This document shows positions 43,243 through 51,579 of a stretch of DNA of 64,000 bases, piece by piece (positions within the stretch are counted from its first letter, which is position 1; every line of letters begins with the position of its first letter). The position numbers and the translations under genes were made by a program. This DNA is from an uncultured Phascolarctobacterium sp. Its GTDB lineage: Bacteria; Bacillota; Negativicutes; Acidaminococcales; Acidaminococcaceae. The DNA is taken from positions 1 through 64,000 of the forward strand of contig URGS01000007.1 in assembly GCA_900547415.1 (NCBI GenBank), in the 5' to 3' direction. The notes under the pieces were generated by a model. It saw only the letters and a program-made list of their open reading frames with translations. It ran no database searches and was not told the DNA's origin.

Positions 43243-45516
43243 ATGTTTTACGTTAGTGTTGCTATAAATTTACCTGTAAAAAGTCTCTTTAAGCAGTTTA
43301 CATATAAGGTAACAGACGATTTACCGTTTCTTGATGTAGGCTGGCGTGTAGTAGTACCCTTTGGCGGACAGCTGGTAGAGGGCTTTATTGTGGATAAGAC
43401 AACTGATAAGCCAGAGCCAAAGGTGGAAGCCAAGCTGAAAAATGTTACGGCAGCGTTAGGAGACCGTCCTTGGTTTGATGCAGAAATGCTGGCTACAGCC
43501 AAATGGATTGGCAATTATTATATGTGCTCTTTGGCAGAGTCTATGCGTCTTTTTGTACCTGGCAAGACAAGTATCAAACGACAGGCTATAAAGGACCATA
43601 ATGGCAAGCTGCTTTACTATGAATATGCTGAGCGTCTTAAGGAAAAAACGGTTATTGCTTATAAAATAAATGATGCTGGCTGTGATGCTCTGGAAAATAA
43701 TATCTTGGGCAATAGGGCGAAGGCCCAAATTGCGGCACTGGAATATCTTGTGAAGGCAGAGGAACTATTAAGTGTGCAGGAGCTGTCAGAGGCGGGAATT
43801 AGCAATGCTACTATGCGTACGTTGCAGAGCAAGGGATTTGTGGAAACCGGCTTGAAGCGTATTTTACGCAATAGCTACAACAGAGTGCAGCAGCCTGCGG
43901 AGGTGCTGCAGCTGACGGACGAGCAGAAGCAGGCTGTGGAGCTGATTAACAAGGCTGTGGAGCAGCAGAATCCCCGTACATTTTTACTGCAGGGTATTAC
44001 TGGCAGTGGCAAAACAGAGGTATATCTGCGTGCGGCTGCCAATGCTGTGGAGCAGGGCAAGCAGGTTCTGATGCTGGTGCCGGAGATTGCTTTGACGGCA
44101 CAGCTTGTGAAACGTTTTCAGGCGTGGTTTGGCAACAATATTGCAGTTGCTCACAGTAAGCTCTCTCAAAATGAGCGTGGCGATGTATGGTACAGAATGC
44201 GTACCGGAGATGCTCAGGTTTTGATCGGTGTGCGTAGTGCGGTGTTTGCACCCTTTGAAAATTTGGGTCTTGTTATTATTGACGAGGAGCACGAAAGCAG
44301 CTATAAGCAGGAAGAGCGTCCCAACTACCATGCTAGAGATGTTGCTCTGCAGCGTTGTAAAAATACAGGTTCTCCCTTAGTCCTGGGCAGTGCAACCCCT
44401 GATTTATGCACCTATTACGCCGCTCTGTCCGGAAAATATACTCATCTGCACCTTACACACCGTCCTAACGGCAGTCAGCTGCCTAAAGTAGATATTGTAG
44501 ATATGCGTAAGGAGCTGCAGGAGAAAAATTATGGAGTGTTGTCACGTAAGCTGCAGCAGGCTCTTGTGCAAACTGCAGCTGAAGGGGAGCAGGCTATAGT
44601 GCTTTTGAACAGACGCGGTCATTCAACCTTTGTAATGTGCCGTGACTGCGGTGAATCCATTGTTTGTCCTCATTGTGCGGTAGCTCTTGTTTACCATAAA
44701 AAGGAGGAGCGTCTTTTCTGTCACTATTGCGGCAATACAGCCACAATTCCTACGGAATGTCCTAAATGCCACAGCAGACGCATTAAATATTTTGGTACAG
44801 GTACGGAAAAGGCTGAGGCACAGCTGGCAGAGCTGCCAGAAGTACGTGTGCTGCGTATGGACCAGGACTCAACTGCGGCAAAATTTGCTCACGAAGAAAT
44901 TTTGCGTCGCTTTGCTGCAGGTGAGAGAAATGTACTTATAGGTACTCAAATGGTTGCTAAGGGACACGATATTCCTAATGTTACCCTTGTAGGAGTTTTG
45001 TCTGCAGATAGCTCTCTTAATCTGCCTGATTACAGAGCTACTGAGAGAACCTTTTCTCTTTTGACTCAAGCAGCAGGACGTGCAGGACGCGGTGACAGAC
45101 CTGGACATGTTATTTTTCAGACCTATGATGCTGACAATAATATTATTCAGCTGGCAGCTAAGCAGGACTATGACACCTTTGCCAGAAGCGAGCTGATGGC
45201 CAGAGAGGATTTCTTCTATCCTCCCTTCAGCCAAATGCTGAAGCTGACTATTTGGGACAAGGACGAGGCCGCAGCCCTGGCTCTTGCTCAGAAGATAGTC
45301 TTTTTCCTGCAGCTTAAGCAGCAGGAGGGGTTGTTGGAGGATACCATGGTTGCAGGGCCATTTCCCGCTCTTGTAGCCAAGGTAAGGGATATGTTCCGCT
45401 ATAATATTCTGATGAAGGCAAAAAATATGGATCCTGTTAAGGAGTTGCTTTTGGCCAGCGAATTTAAGGAGCAGCCTAATTTATATTTTGATGTTGATCC
45501 TGCCAGTGTAATATAA
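43243..45516 (+). CDS. priA: Primosomal replication protein PriA
   Basis: 757 residues from ATG 43243 behind AGGAGGAG. Restarts stalled replication forks as a DEXH helicase. N-terminal DNA-binding part, then LLQGITGSGKTEVYLRA (Walker A, near 251), IIDEEHESSYKQEERP (Walker B), LGSATPDLCTYYA, and the zinc-binding insert CRDCGESIVCPHC...CHYCGNT...CPKCHS with four Cys pairs. LLTQAAGRAGRGDRPG is the last helicase motif. All residues appear intact. Terminator at 45537. Confidence 0.97.
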   Translation: MFYVSVAINLPVKSLFKQFTYKVTDDLPFLDVGWRVVVPFGGQLVEGFIVDKTTDKPEPKVEAKLKNVTAALGDRPWFDAEMLATAKWIGNYYMCSLAESMRLFVPGKTSIKRQAIKDHNGKLLYYEYAERLKEKTVIAYKINDAGCDALENNILGNRAKAQIAALEYLVKAEELLSVQELSEAGISNATMRTLQSKGFVETGLKRILRNSYNRVQQPAEVLQLTDEQKQAVELINKAVEQQNPRTFLLQGITGSGKTEVYLRAAANAVEQGKQVLMLVPEIALTAQLVKRFQAWFGNNIAVAHSKLSQNERGDVWYRMRTGDAQVLIGVRSAVFAPFENLGLVIIDEEHESSYKQEERPNYHARDVALQRCKNTGSPLVLGSATPDLCTYYAALSGKYTHLHLTHRPNGSQLPKVDIVDMRKELQEKNYGVLSRKLQQALVQTAAEGEQAIVLLNRRGHSTFVMCRDCGESIVCPHCAVALVYHKKEERLFCHYCGNTATIPTECPKCHSRRIKYFGTGTEKAEAQLAELPEVRVLRMDQDSTAAKFAHEEILRRFAAGERNVLIGTQMVAKGHDIPNVTLVGVLSADSSLNLPDYRATERTFSLLTQAAGRAGRGDRPGHVIFQTYDADNNIIQLAAKQDYDTFARSELMAREDFFYPPFSQMLKLTIWDKDEAAALALAQKIVFFLQLKQQEGLLEDTMVAGPFPALVAKVRDMFRYNILMKAKNMDPVKELLLASEFKEQPNLYFDVDPASVI

Positions 45517-45536
45517 TCAAAGATAAGTGCTTTCTT

Positions 45537-45565
45537 AAAAGGTCGCCTGAGGGCGGCCTTTTTTC
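45537..45565 (+). terminator. priA terminator
   Basis: Stem AAAAGGTCGCC/GGCGGCCTTTT with TGAG loop and T run; one G-U pair. Confidence 0.9.
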
Positions 45566-45581
45566 GTAGATAGATTAGAAC

Positions 45582-45618
45582 AAAAAAATAATCGCTTCTG
45601 ACTAGAGAAGCGATTATT
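45582..45618 (-). terminator. Terminator of the minus-strand aminotransferase operon
   Basis: 13-bp stem AATAATCGCTTCT/AGAAGCGATTATT with 6-base loop; on the minus strand it continues into TTTTTTG. Confidence 0.9.
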
Positions 45619-45655
45619 CTGTGAATTGCTATAGAATTATAAAAGGTGACTGGAG

Positions 45656-46150
45656 CTAGTTTAGTCGTTTTAGGATAGCCTTGGCCAAAGCAATGCCCAC
45701 AATACTAGTTACTACCTGGGGTACGCTCATGCCAAAGAGCACTGTCTTGACTAATACAGGGTGATGGATACCCATTATCTGCAATGCTAAATAGGCTGCT
45801 GTAACCATGACTGCAGCCTTGGCTGCAGGTGGTATTACGTAAACAAGACTGCGTTCTTGCAATCTACTGTAGAGCAGCAGAAAAAGCAGATTACCCACAG
45901 CTACCACAGGAATTAGAATTGGCAGGAGCAGTTGGCCCTGCATATAAGCTGTCAGCGGCAGCATACAGCACAACAGCATAGCTGCCCTGGTATTGCTTTT
46001 GTGATGGGTAACAACCAGCATCATATGGACAAGGCTGCCAATAATAAAGGTACTAAGCAAGGCTGGCAATGGAAGTATAATACGGATGGACTGGAGCACA
46101 AGGGACAATGCGATCAGTAGTGCTCCGCGAACCATAATTTTATTATTCAT
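45656..46150 (-). CDS. Small integral membrane protein, possible ECF-type S component
   Basis: 164 residues with about five hydrophobic segments (GALLIALSLVLQSIRIILPL, LSTFIIGSLVHMMLVV, LLLPILIPVVAVGNLLFLLL, AAVMVTAAYLALQIMGI, VVTSIVGIALAKAIL). The N-terminal ALLIALSLVLQ pattern and overall size recall substrate-binding S components of ECF vitamin transporters, but I see no decisive motif. It overlaps the upstream aminotransferase-like gene by one base (TAATG), so the two are translationally coupled, and any substrate link would have to be sought there. Confidence 0.5.
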   Translation of the reverse strand: MNNKIMVRGALLIALSLVLQSIRIILPLPALLSTFIIGSLVHMMLVVTHHKSNTRAAMLLCCMLPLTAYMQGQLLLPILIPVVAVGNLLFLLLYSRLQERSLVYVIPPAAKAAVMVTAAYLALQIMGIHHPVLVKTVLFGMSVPQVVTSIVGIALAKAILKRLN

Positions 46151-47025
46151 TATTTTTCAGGGCATTCCTGTGCTACAAAGCCACGATATGCAGCTTGCAG
46201 ACGTTTCACCAGTTGACCGGTTTTGCCCTCGTTGATGAAACCGCGGTCAATTTTAGTAACAGGCATAAACTCGCAGCGGGGGCCGCACAGGAAAGCTTCC
46301 TCTGCCTGCAGAGCAAAGTCCTTGGTAAAGGAACGTTCCATAATCTGCAAATCCATATCAGGAGCCAGACGCTCTTTCAGGAGACGACGGGTAATGTTTT
46401 TATGAATCATATTGTTTTCAGGGTGGGTCCAGAGAATACCGTCCTTGTAAATAACAAAGCTGGATTCGGTGCTTTCAGTGATTTTATCCTCACGAACAAA
46501 AAGTGCATCAAAGGCGTTGCTGATGAAAGCTTTTTGACGAGCCATTACCTCAGGCATGCGGTTAAGGGAGTTCAAATCGCAGTGCTGCCAACGAATATCC
46601 TCTTCAGTAATTACGTTAACGCCCTTTTCACGCTTAGCATCCAGTGCTTCGCGGTCAGTAGGAACAGCAAACATGGTCAGGTGAGGAATGCTCATTTCAG
46701 GGAACGCCAGACCGTACATACCGCTGCCGCGAGTAATTTGGGTATAGATTTCACCATTTACCATACCAGTTGCTTCAATCAGTCTTTCGTGGAACTCGAT
46801 CAGCTCTTCAATCATATATACGCCAGGAATTTTAGCCGCAATAACAGAATCAAAAAGGTTATTCATATGAGGAAGAAGTGCAAAGCAGCGTCCGTTGTAT
46901 ACGGGAACAATTTCAAATACACCGTCGCCAAAGTTGTGGCCTCTATCGTTTACATCTACAAAAGCCTCAGCCTCAGGCATAATCTCGCCGTCAACCAGGA
47001 CTAATCTTTCGTTATTTTCGTTCAT
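46150..47025 (-). CDS. Class IV aminotransferase homologue lacking the PLP lysine
   Basis: 291 residues from ATG 47025 (GGAGG 7 bases upstream). The fold is that of D-amino acid and branched-chain aminotransferases: VDVNDRGHNFGDGVFEIV, TQITRGSGMYGLAFPE, DIRWQHCDLNSLNRMPEVMA, ITESTESSFVIY with Glu184 that normally contacts the pyridine nitrogen. In D-amino acid aminotransferase the corresponding region reads CDIKSLN with the Schiff-base Lys, and HxxRL supplies a phosphate-binding Arg. Here both are Asn: Asn152 (codon AAC at 46570-46572) and Asn56 (46858-46860). The protein is therefore unlikely to be a normal PLP aminotransferase. Coupled to the membrane protein at 45656. Confidence 0.85.
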   Translation of the reverse strand: MNENNERLVLVDGEIMPEAEAFVDVNDRGHNFGDGVFEIVPVYNGRCFALLPHMNNLFDSVIAAKIPGVYMIEELIEFHERLIEATGMVNGEIYTQITRGSGMYGLAFPEMSIPHLTMFAVPTDREALDAKREKGVNVITEEDIRWQHCDLNSLNRMPEVMARQKAFISNAFDALFVREDKITESTESSFVIYKDGILWTHPENNMIHKNITRRLLKERLAPDMDLQIMERSFTKDFALQAEEAFLCGPRCEFMPVTKIDRGFINEGKTGQLVKRLQAAYRGFVAQECPEK

Positions 47026-47095
47026 TTTCATTCCTCCGTAAATTATAAACTCATTCCAATACATAGGAATGGGGGATAAATAGATTTGTGAATTA

Positions 47096-47160
47096 TTTGC
47101 AAAGGGGATTTTTTCCTTTGCAAAATATTGTATAATATACTCACGGAAATTATTATACAA
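47096..47160. promoter_or_regulatory. Two inverted repeats in the divergent control region
   Basis: TTTGCAAAGG (47096-47105) with CCTTTGCAAA (47115-47124), and TTGTATAATA (47128-47137) with TATTATACAA (47151-47160). The second repeat contains TATAAT on both strands and could supply -10 boxes for both the aminotransferase-like gene and the antiporter gene. Clear -35 boxes are not seen. Confidence 0.5.
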
Positions 47161-47185
47161 CATTTTTCCGGTTTTGTCTTTACTG

Positions 47186-47213
47186 AGCCGCAGCTCATTC
47201 TGCGGCTTTTACT
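47186..47213 (+). terminator. Hairpin terminator in the antiporter leader
   Basis: AGCCGCAG/CTGCGGCT, loop CTCATT, then TTTTACTTTTTA. It lies between the divergent promoters and the start at 47238, so it would attenuate the antiporter transcript. Confidence 0.65.
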
Positions 47214-47237
47214 TTTTACTATTTTTAGGAGGGGACC

Positions 47238-49556
47238 ATGACTCATTTACCAACAATTATCAGCGACCTATCCATGATACTTTTGGTTGCAGGTATCACA
47301 ACCATTTTGTTTAAAAAGCTGCATCAGCCGCTGGTTTTAGGCTATATTATTGCAGGCTTTATTACAGGACCTAATTTTCATCTTTTTCCTACAGTTGTAG
47401 ATTCAACTAATATTTCTACATGGTCAGAAATTGGTGTAATCTTCCTTATGTTTGCCCTAGGTCTGGAATTCAGCTTTTATAAGCTTAAAAGTGTTGGCAG
47501 TACAGCCTTTATTGCTACAGCTATTGCTGTTGGCGGTATGATAGTTGTTGGCTACACCTGTGGTACGCTATTAGGTTGGAGTCATATGAACAGCTTGTTT
47601 TTGGGTGGTATGCTGTCCATGTCATCAACGGCAATTATTATTAAGGCCTTTGACGATATGAAGCTTAAGGGTGAACGCTTTGCAGAAATGGTTCTTGGCG
47701 TACTGATAATTGAGGATATCGCTGGTATCGTTATGCTGGTTATGCTTTCCACTCTTGGTGCGGCGACTTCAGGTGTTTCTACAGGTGCAATTTTCGCAGG
47801 CGTAGGCAAGCTGGTATTCTGCCTTGTATTGTGGTTTGTTTTGGGCATGTACCTTATTCCGACCTTTTTTAAGAGAACAAGAGATATTATGAACGAGGAA
47901 ACCATGCTTGTTTCTTCCATTGGTTTATGCTTGGGCATGGTAGTGTTGGCAGCACATATGGGCTTTTCCTCAGCTTTGGGTGCATTTATTATGGGCTCTC
48001 TTATTGCGGAGGCTCCTAACGCAGAGGAAATTGAGCACCTTGTAAAGCCTGTTAAGGATTTGTTTGGAGCGGTGTTCTTTGTGTCCGTTGGTATGCTGGT
48101 TAACCCGGAGATGCTGATGGAGTACGCAGGGCCTGTGTGTATTCTTATTGTAGTAACTATTGTCGGTCAGATAACAATGGCGACAATTGGCATGCTGGCA
48201 GCTGGCCAAAACCTTCATACAGCAATGCGTTGCGGCTTCAGCTTGTGCCAGATTGGCGAATTTTCCTTTATTATTGCTTCTTTAGGTACAAGCCTAAAGG
48301 TTACCAGTGACTTTTTATATCCTATAATTGTAGCAGTGTCTGTAATAACTACTTTTACGACACCATTTTGTATGATGTCCTCCGAGAAAGCTTACCAAAT
48401 AGTAGTGAAGCTGCTGCCTAAAAAAGTTTTATACTGGTTGGATCGTTATACAGATAAAAATAGCGATAGCAAGGATGAAAGCGATTGGAAGAAGCTGCTT
48501 AATATTTATATTACACGTATGGGTATTTATTTTACCCTGCTGGCAGCTATTTCCATGGGGGCTAAGTCATATTTGCTACCCTATTTAGAGGAAACTCTGA
48601 ACCATAGCTATGGCAGCTACATTGCTGGTGGTCTTACCTTATTGGTTATGTCACCTATTTTGCGTGCTGTACTCATAAATAGAGCCGGCAATGCTGATCT
48701 ATTCAGTATATTGTGGTTCAAACGTCGTTCCAACCACTTACCGCTGTTATTCCTGATTTTGGGTAAGCTAGCGTTGGCGTCCTTCTTCCTTCACGTAGTC
48801 TTCTCTGAGATTATGGGACTGCACAGCATTGGATCTTTGGTAGCAATTATTAGTGCCTGCTACTTTATTTCCTCTAGTGACTGGTTAATGGGTGAATATT
48901 TACGTATCGAGTCACGCTTTTTGGTAAACCTTAATGAAAAGCATATGCGTAAGCATCACCAGGCTCTTGGTGGTGACGCTAAAAGTAAAATAAGCTGGTT
49001 TGATGAGGATTTGCAGCTGGCACGCTATGAAGTTGCAGATGATTCACCATTAATCGGCAAAAATATGATTCAGTTGGCTTTCCGCCAAAACTTTGGCTGT
49101 AATGTTTTGCAAATAACAACCCAAAACGGCAGTATTGATATGCCTGGAGGCAAGCAGGTTGTAGAAAAGGTCTCCTGTCTGTTGGTTATTGGCACTAGAT
49201 CACAGCTCAATGCTTTGGACGCAGGTGTTGAACATTACAAATACGGTCTGCGTTTGGAGCAAAAAGCAGTCAGCCTGCGTCAGTTTATGCTGGAGCAGGG
49301 CAATGCTGACAAAAATGAGGCAGACAACTTCCTTTCCTGTGCAATCACTATTGATAAACATTCTGCAATTTTGGGCAAAACTATTAAGGCTGCAGATTTG
49401 CGTACTAAATGGCATTGCCTTGTTATCGGCCTGGAAAGAGGGGACTACACCTTTACTAATCCCAACGTGTCATTGGTCTTTGAAGAGGGGGATTTGCTCT
49501 GGGTACTGGGCAAGCAGGAAATGATCAACATTTTGATTAGAGAAGAGATTCTGTAA
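47238..49556 (+). CDS. CPA2 cation:proton antiporter (KefB-like) with two RCK_C domains
   Basis: 772 residues. The N-terminal 400 residues form about 12 membrane spans of the CPA2 family: LHQPLVLGYIIAGFITGP, FLMFALGLEFSFYKL, LSMSSTAIIIKAFDD and VLIIEDIAGIVMLVML with the ion-site Asp pair. The middle has further hydrophobic segments, and the cytoplasmic C-terminus carries two TrkA-C/RCK_C domains (ARYEVADDSPLIGKNM and ITIDKHSAILGKTIKA). No TrkA-N NAD domain is seen, unlike KefB/KefC. Likely Na+ or K+/H+ exchange; the ion is not predictable. AGGAGGGG ribosome binding site. Confidence 0.9.
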   Translation: MTHLPTIISDLSMILLVAGITTILFKKLHQPLVLGYIIAGFITGPNFHLFPTVVDSTNISTWSEIGVIFLMFALGLEFSFYKLKSVGSTAFIATAIAVGGMIVVGYTCGTLLGWSHMNSLFLGGMLSMSSTAIIIKAFDDMKLKGERFAEMVLGVLIIEDIAGIVMLVMLSTLGAATSGVSTGAIFAGVGKLVFCLVLWFVLGMYLIPTFFKRTRDIMNEETMLVSSIGLCLGMVVLAAHMGFSSALGAFIMGSLIAEAPNAEEIEHLVKPVKDLFGAVFFVSVGMLVNPEMLMEYAGPVCILIVVTIVGQITMATIGMLAAGQNLHTAMRCGFSLCQIGEFSFIIASLGTSLKVTSDFLYPIIVAVSVITTFTTPFCMMSSEKAYQIVVKLLPKKVLYWLDRYTDKNSDSKDESDWKKLLNIYITRMGIYFTLLAAISMGAKSYLLPYLEETLNHSYGSYIAGGLTLLVMSPILRAVLINRAGNADLFSILWFKRRSNHLPLLFLILGKLALASFFLHVVFSEIMGLHSIGSLVAIISACYFISSSDWLMGEYLRIESRFLVNLNEKHMRKHHQALGGDAKSKISWFDEDLQLARYEVADDSPLIGKNMIQLAFRQNFGCNVLQITTQNGSIDMPGGKQVVEKVSCLLVIGTRSQLNALDAGVEHYKYGLRLEQKAVSLRQFMLEQGNADKNEADNFLSCAITIDKHSAILGKTIKAADLRTKWHCLVIGLERGDYTFTNPNVSLVFEEGDLLWVLGKQEMINILIREEIL

Positions 49557-49579
49557 TACAATTTTATATTCCTAAATAG

Positions 49580-49618
49580 AAACAGCTTAGGTAACATGAC
49601 GTTATCTAAGCTGTTTTG
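49580..49618 (+). terminator. Antiporter terminator
   Basis: AAACAGCTTAGGTAAC/GTTATCTAAGCTGTTT with one mismatch and ATGAC loop, then T-rich. Confidence 0.85.
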
Positions 49619-49643
49619 TGCGTTGTGGTGGGGAGAAGCTACT

Positions 49644-49961
49644 TTATTGATTTATAAGTACACTAAGATAATGACTTTTGCTATAGAGAACTCTATCGAT
49701 AAAAATAGTATTATTAGCATAGCGATAGAATATAAGGTAGTTTTTTACAACAAAAAAACGGTAATCGCTGACTATATTAGCTATAGAATTTATGGAAGCC
49801 CCCATAAGAGAATTGTTTTTTAGTAAATCCACTGTTTTGGTTATTTCTGTCAGCAGATTATATGCTGCTAAAGGACTGCTTAATTCATAGGTAATATAGT
49901 CACCTATGTCGTCTAAATCCTGCAGTGCCTCTGGAGAATAGAAAATATTATTTACTACCAT
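49644..49961 (-). CDS. RelE/ParE family toxin
   Basis: 105 residues. The pattern IFYSPEALQDLDDIGDYITYEL followed by NLLTEITKTVDLLKNNSLMG and DYRFFVVKNYLIFYRY is that of ParE/RelE-type toxins (plasmid stabilisation family). RelE members cut mRNA on ribosomes, ParE members poison gyrase; which applies is unclear. It overlaps the antitoxin frame by 14 bases, typical of a two-gene addiction module. Its sequence is intact. Confidence 0.88.
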   Translation of the reverse strand: MVVNNIFYSPEALQDLDDIGDYITYELSSPLAAYNLLTEITKTVDLLKNNSLMGASINSIANIVSDYRFFVVKNYLIFYRYANNTIFIDRVLYSKSHYLSVLINQ

Positions 49962-50211
49962 TAAAACGCTCCTGAATATGTTTTTTTACATCATCAGCAG
50001 CAAGCCAACCCTTTTCCTCGCCAGATTTTTTTCCTGCTGCAAGCTCATTAGCTAATCGGATAGTTGCTTTGGCTTTTTCATAATCAAGAATATCTACAAT
50101 AGCGTATTTTCCTCTGCCGTTCTTAGTCAAAAAAACAGGAGAACCAGCACTAACGTCCTTTAGTACTTCGTTATATTTGCGTAAATCAGAAATTGGTTTT
50201 ATATTTGGCAT
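49948..50211 (-). CDS. Phd/YefM family antitoxin
   Basis: 87 residues. The N-terminus MPNIKPISDLRKYNEVLKDV and VFLTKNGRGKYAIVDILDYEK is the DNA-binding Phd/YefM fold; the C-terminal tail would wrap the toxin. It comes first in the operon, behind AAGGAGG and a promoter at 50236-50264, and should repress its own transcription with the toxin. Confidence 0.9.
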   Translation of the reverse strand: MPNIKPISDLRKYNEVLKDVSAGSPVFLTKNGRGKYAIVDILDYEKAKATIRLANELAAGKKSGEEKGWLAADDVKKHIQERFNGSK

Positions 50212-50235
50212 AAAATCGCCTCCTTAGCTATTTAT

Positions 50236-50264
50236 ATTGTACTAAATGGTGGTGATGAATTCAA
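50236..50264 (-). promoter_or_regulatory. Toxin-antitoxin promoter
   Basis: Minus strand TTGAAT (50259-50264), 17-base spacer, TACAAT (50236-50241). Confidence 0.7.
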
Positions 50265-50324
50265 TGATAAATATTACTTAAAATTTTACAGCAAATTAAG
50301 CTAAAGAGGCAGGCTAATTATATA

Positions 50325-51509
50325 TTAAAAATATTCGTTAATCCAATTTCTTTGCTTGGGGAAAAGCTTGTCTAAAAGAGCAAGCTTCTTGGGATTGGTG
50401 CAGCGGATTAGTCCTGCTTCCAACAACTCTGTGGCTGTTAGAGCACCAAAGTACATTTGGGTGAAGGCACCCATGTTCATTGTTACTTCTTCTTCGTCAG
50501 CAGTTGTGACAACCTCCATTGTACCGGGAGCAGTTTTGAGCTTGAGCAGGTGGTTGTTGTATTTGATGACATTGTCAGTCAGGAGTAAAACAATAGTATC
50601 TTGGGGCATATCCTCAGGTACTGCTGCTTCTGTCAGTGCTTTGCGGGCATCAAGGCAGCGTGACATCATAAAGGGCTCGTAGCTGCCACTGTAGGCCTGG
50701 TCCTTGAAATTAAGGTAGGTAGTATCCCACTCAGGAGCCAGCCATTTTATGGTGGGAGCTTCGCTCTTGTGTTGAGCTGCGTAGTGAAGCAGTCTGTTTT
50801 TGGCAGCTGCATTTTTGGTCAGCAGTTCGAAAATATTAAAGCAGCCGTCCTTTATGGTGTAGAGCATATAGCCAACAGTAGTATTGTTTTCGTAAACAAG
50901 TACGCAGTTGGTATTTTCCAGTCCGCACACTGTCAGCAGCTTTTGCCATTGGAAGGTTGTACGGACAGGTACGCCGTTCCAATCAGCGGTAATCTCAGCA
51001 TATAGGGGAGCAAGCAGCTCTTCTTTAAGAGGTTCACGCTCGCATTGCAGCTCCTGGCTTATAGGAGGTAAGCTTAATTTGTCTGCAGGCAGCTCATAGC
51101 TGTGGTCAAAGTAGCAGTGGCTGAATTCATAGGGGAGATAAATACCAGCATTAATAGGCTTTAGATTGACAAAGGTAAAGCCCTGAGCTCTTAAAACTTC
51201 AAAAGCAGTTTCCAAAAGAGGACGGAAGAGATGCTGGCCTCTGGCTTCCGGTGCAGTTGCTACGCCAACGATATAGGGAATGAGTCTTTCTTGGTTACGC
51301 AGTCGCAGCATATAGGGATTAATATGTAACATACAACGGAGCTTTTCCCAGTTATTTATTTCTTCAAAGCCGCCGATGACCATATTGTTTTTTCCACAAT
51401 ATTCGTCGAAATAGTATTGAAAAAATGGTTCGTCCTTTTTTTCAAAGCAATAGTCCCACAAATCGCGGACCTGATTCATGCGTCCTTCGTTGACAACACG
51501 AAAAATCAT
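50325..51509 (-). CDS. Eis-like GNAT acetyltransferase
   Basis: 394 residues, close to the size of Eis proteins. The N-terminal GNAT domains show RDLWDYCFEKKDEPFFQYYF, IPYIVGVATAPEARGQHLFRPLLE with the acetyl-CoA loop (RGQHLF), and LKPINAGIYLPYEF. A second acetyltransferase fold and an SCP2-like C-terminal domain, ending MGAFTQMYFGALTATELLEAG, complete the Eis plan. Eis homologues acetylate lysines or aminoglycosides; the substrate here is unknown. GGAGGTG precedes the ATG. It follows the DUF2156 gene on the same strand. Confidence 0.85.
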   Translation of the reverse strand: MIFRVVNEGRMNQVRDLWDYCFEKKDEPFFQYYFDEYCGKNNMVIGGFEEINNWEKLRCMLHINPYMLRLRNQERLIPYIVGVATAPEARGQHLFRPLLETAFEVLRAQGFTFVNLKPINAGIYLPYEFSHCYFDHSYELPADKLSLPPISQELQCEREPLKEELLAPLYAEITADWNGVPVRTTFQWQKLLTVCGLENTNCVLVYENNTTVGYMLYTIKDGCFNIFELLTKNAAAKNRLLHYAAQHKSEAPTIKWLAPEWDTTYLNFKDQAYSGSYEPFMMSRCLDARKALTEAAVPEDMPQDTIVLLLTDNVIKYNNHLLKLKTAPGTMEVVTTADEEEVTMNMGAFTQMYFGALTATELLEAGLIRCTNPKKLALLDKLFPKQRNWINEYF

Positions 51510-51534
51510 AAGGCACCTCCGTGGTGATACAAAG

Positions 51535-51565
51535 GAACCTTCTGCAGCTGCAGAAGGTTCTTTTC
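51535..51565. terminator. Palindrome between DUF2156 and Eis-like genes
   Basis: Perfect 13-bp inverted repeat GAACCTTCTGCAG/CTGCAGAAGGTTC with no spacer. T-rich tail is better on the plus side (TTTTCGTTTT) than on the minus side, where the genes run, so termination of DUF2156 transcripts may be partial. Confidence 0.55.
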
Positions 51566-51579
51566 GTTTTAAATAAATT

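Noticed and set aside
46195..47004. 269-codon plus-strand frame opposite the aminotransferase-like gene
   Set aside because: The minus-strand frame has clear class IV motifs and a strong ribosome binding site; the plus frame has neither.
49596..49823. 75-codon plus-strand frame after the antiporter
   Set aside because: It overlaps the antiporter terminator and the antisense strand of the toxin gene and has no ribosome binding site.
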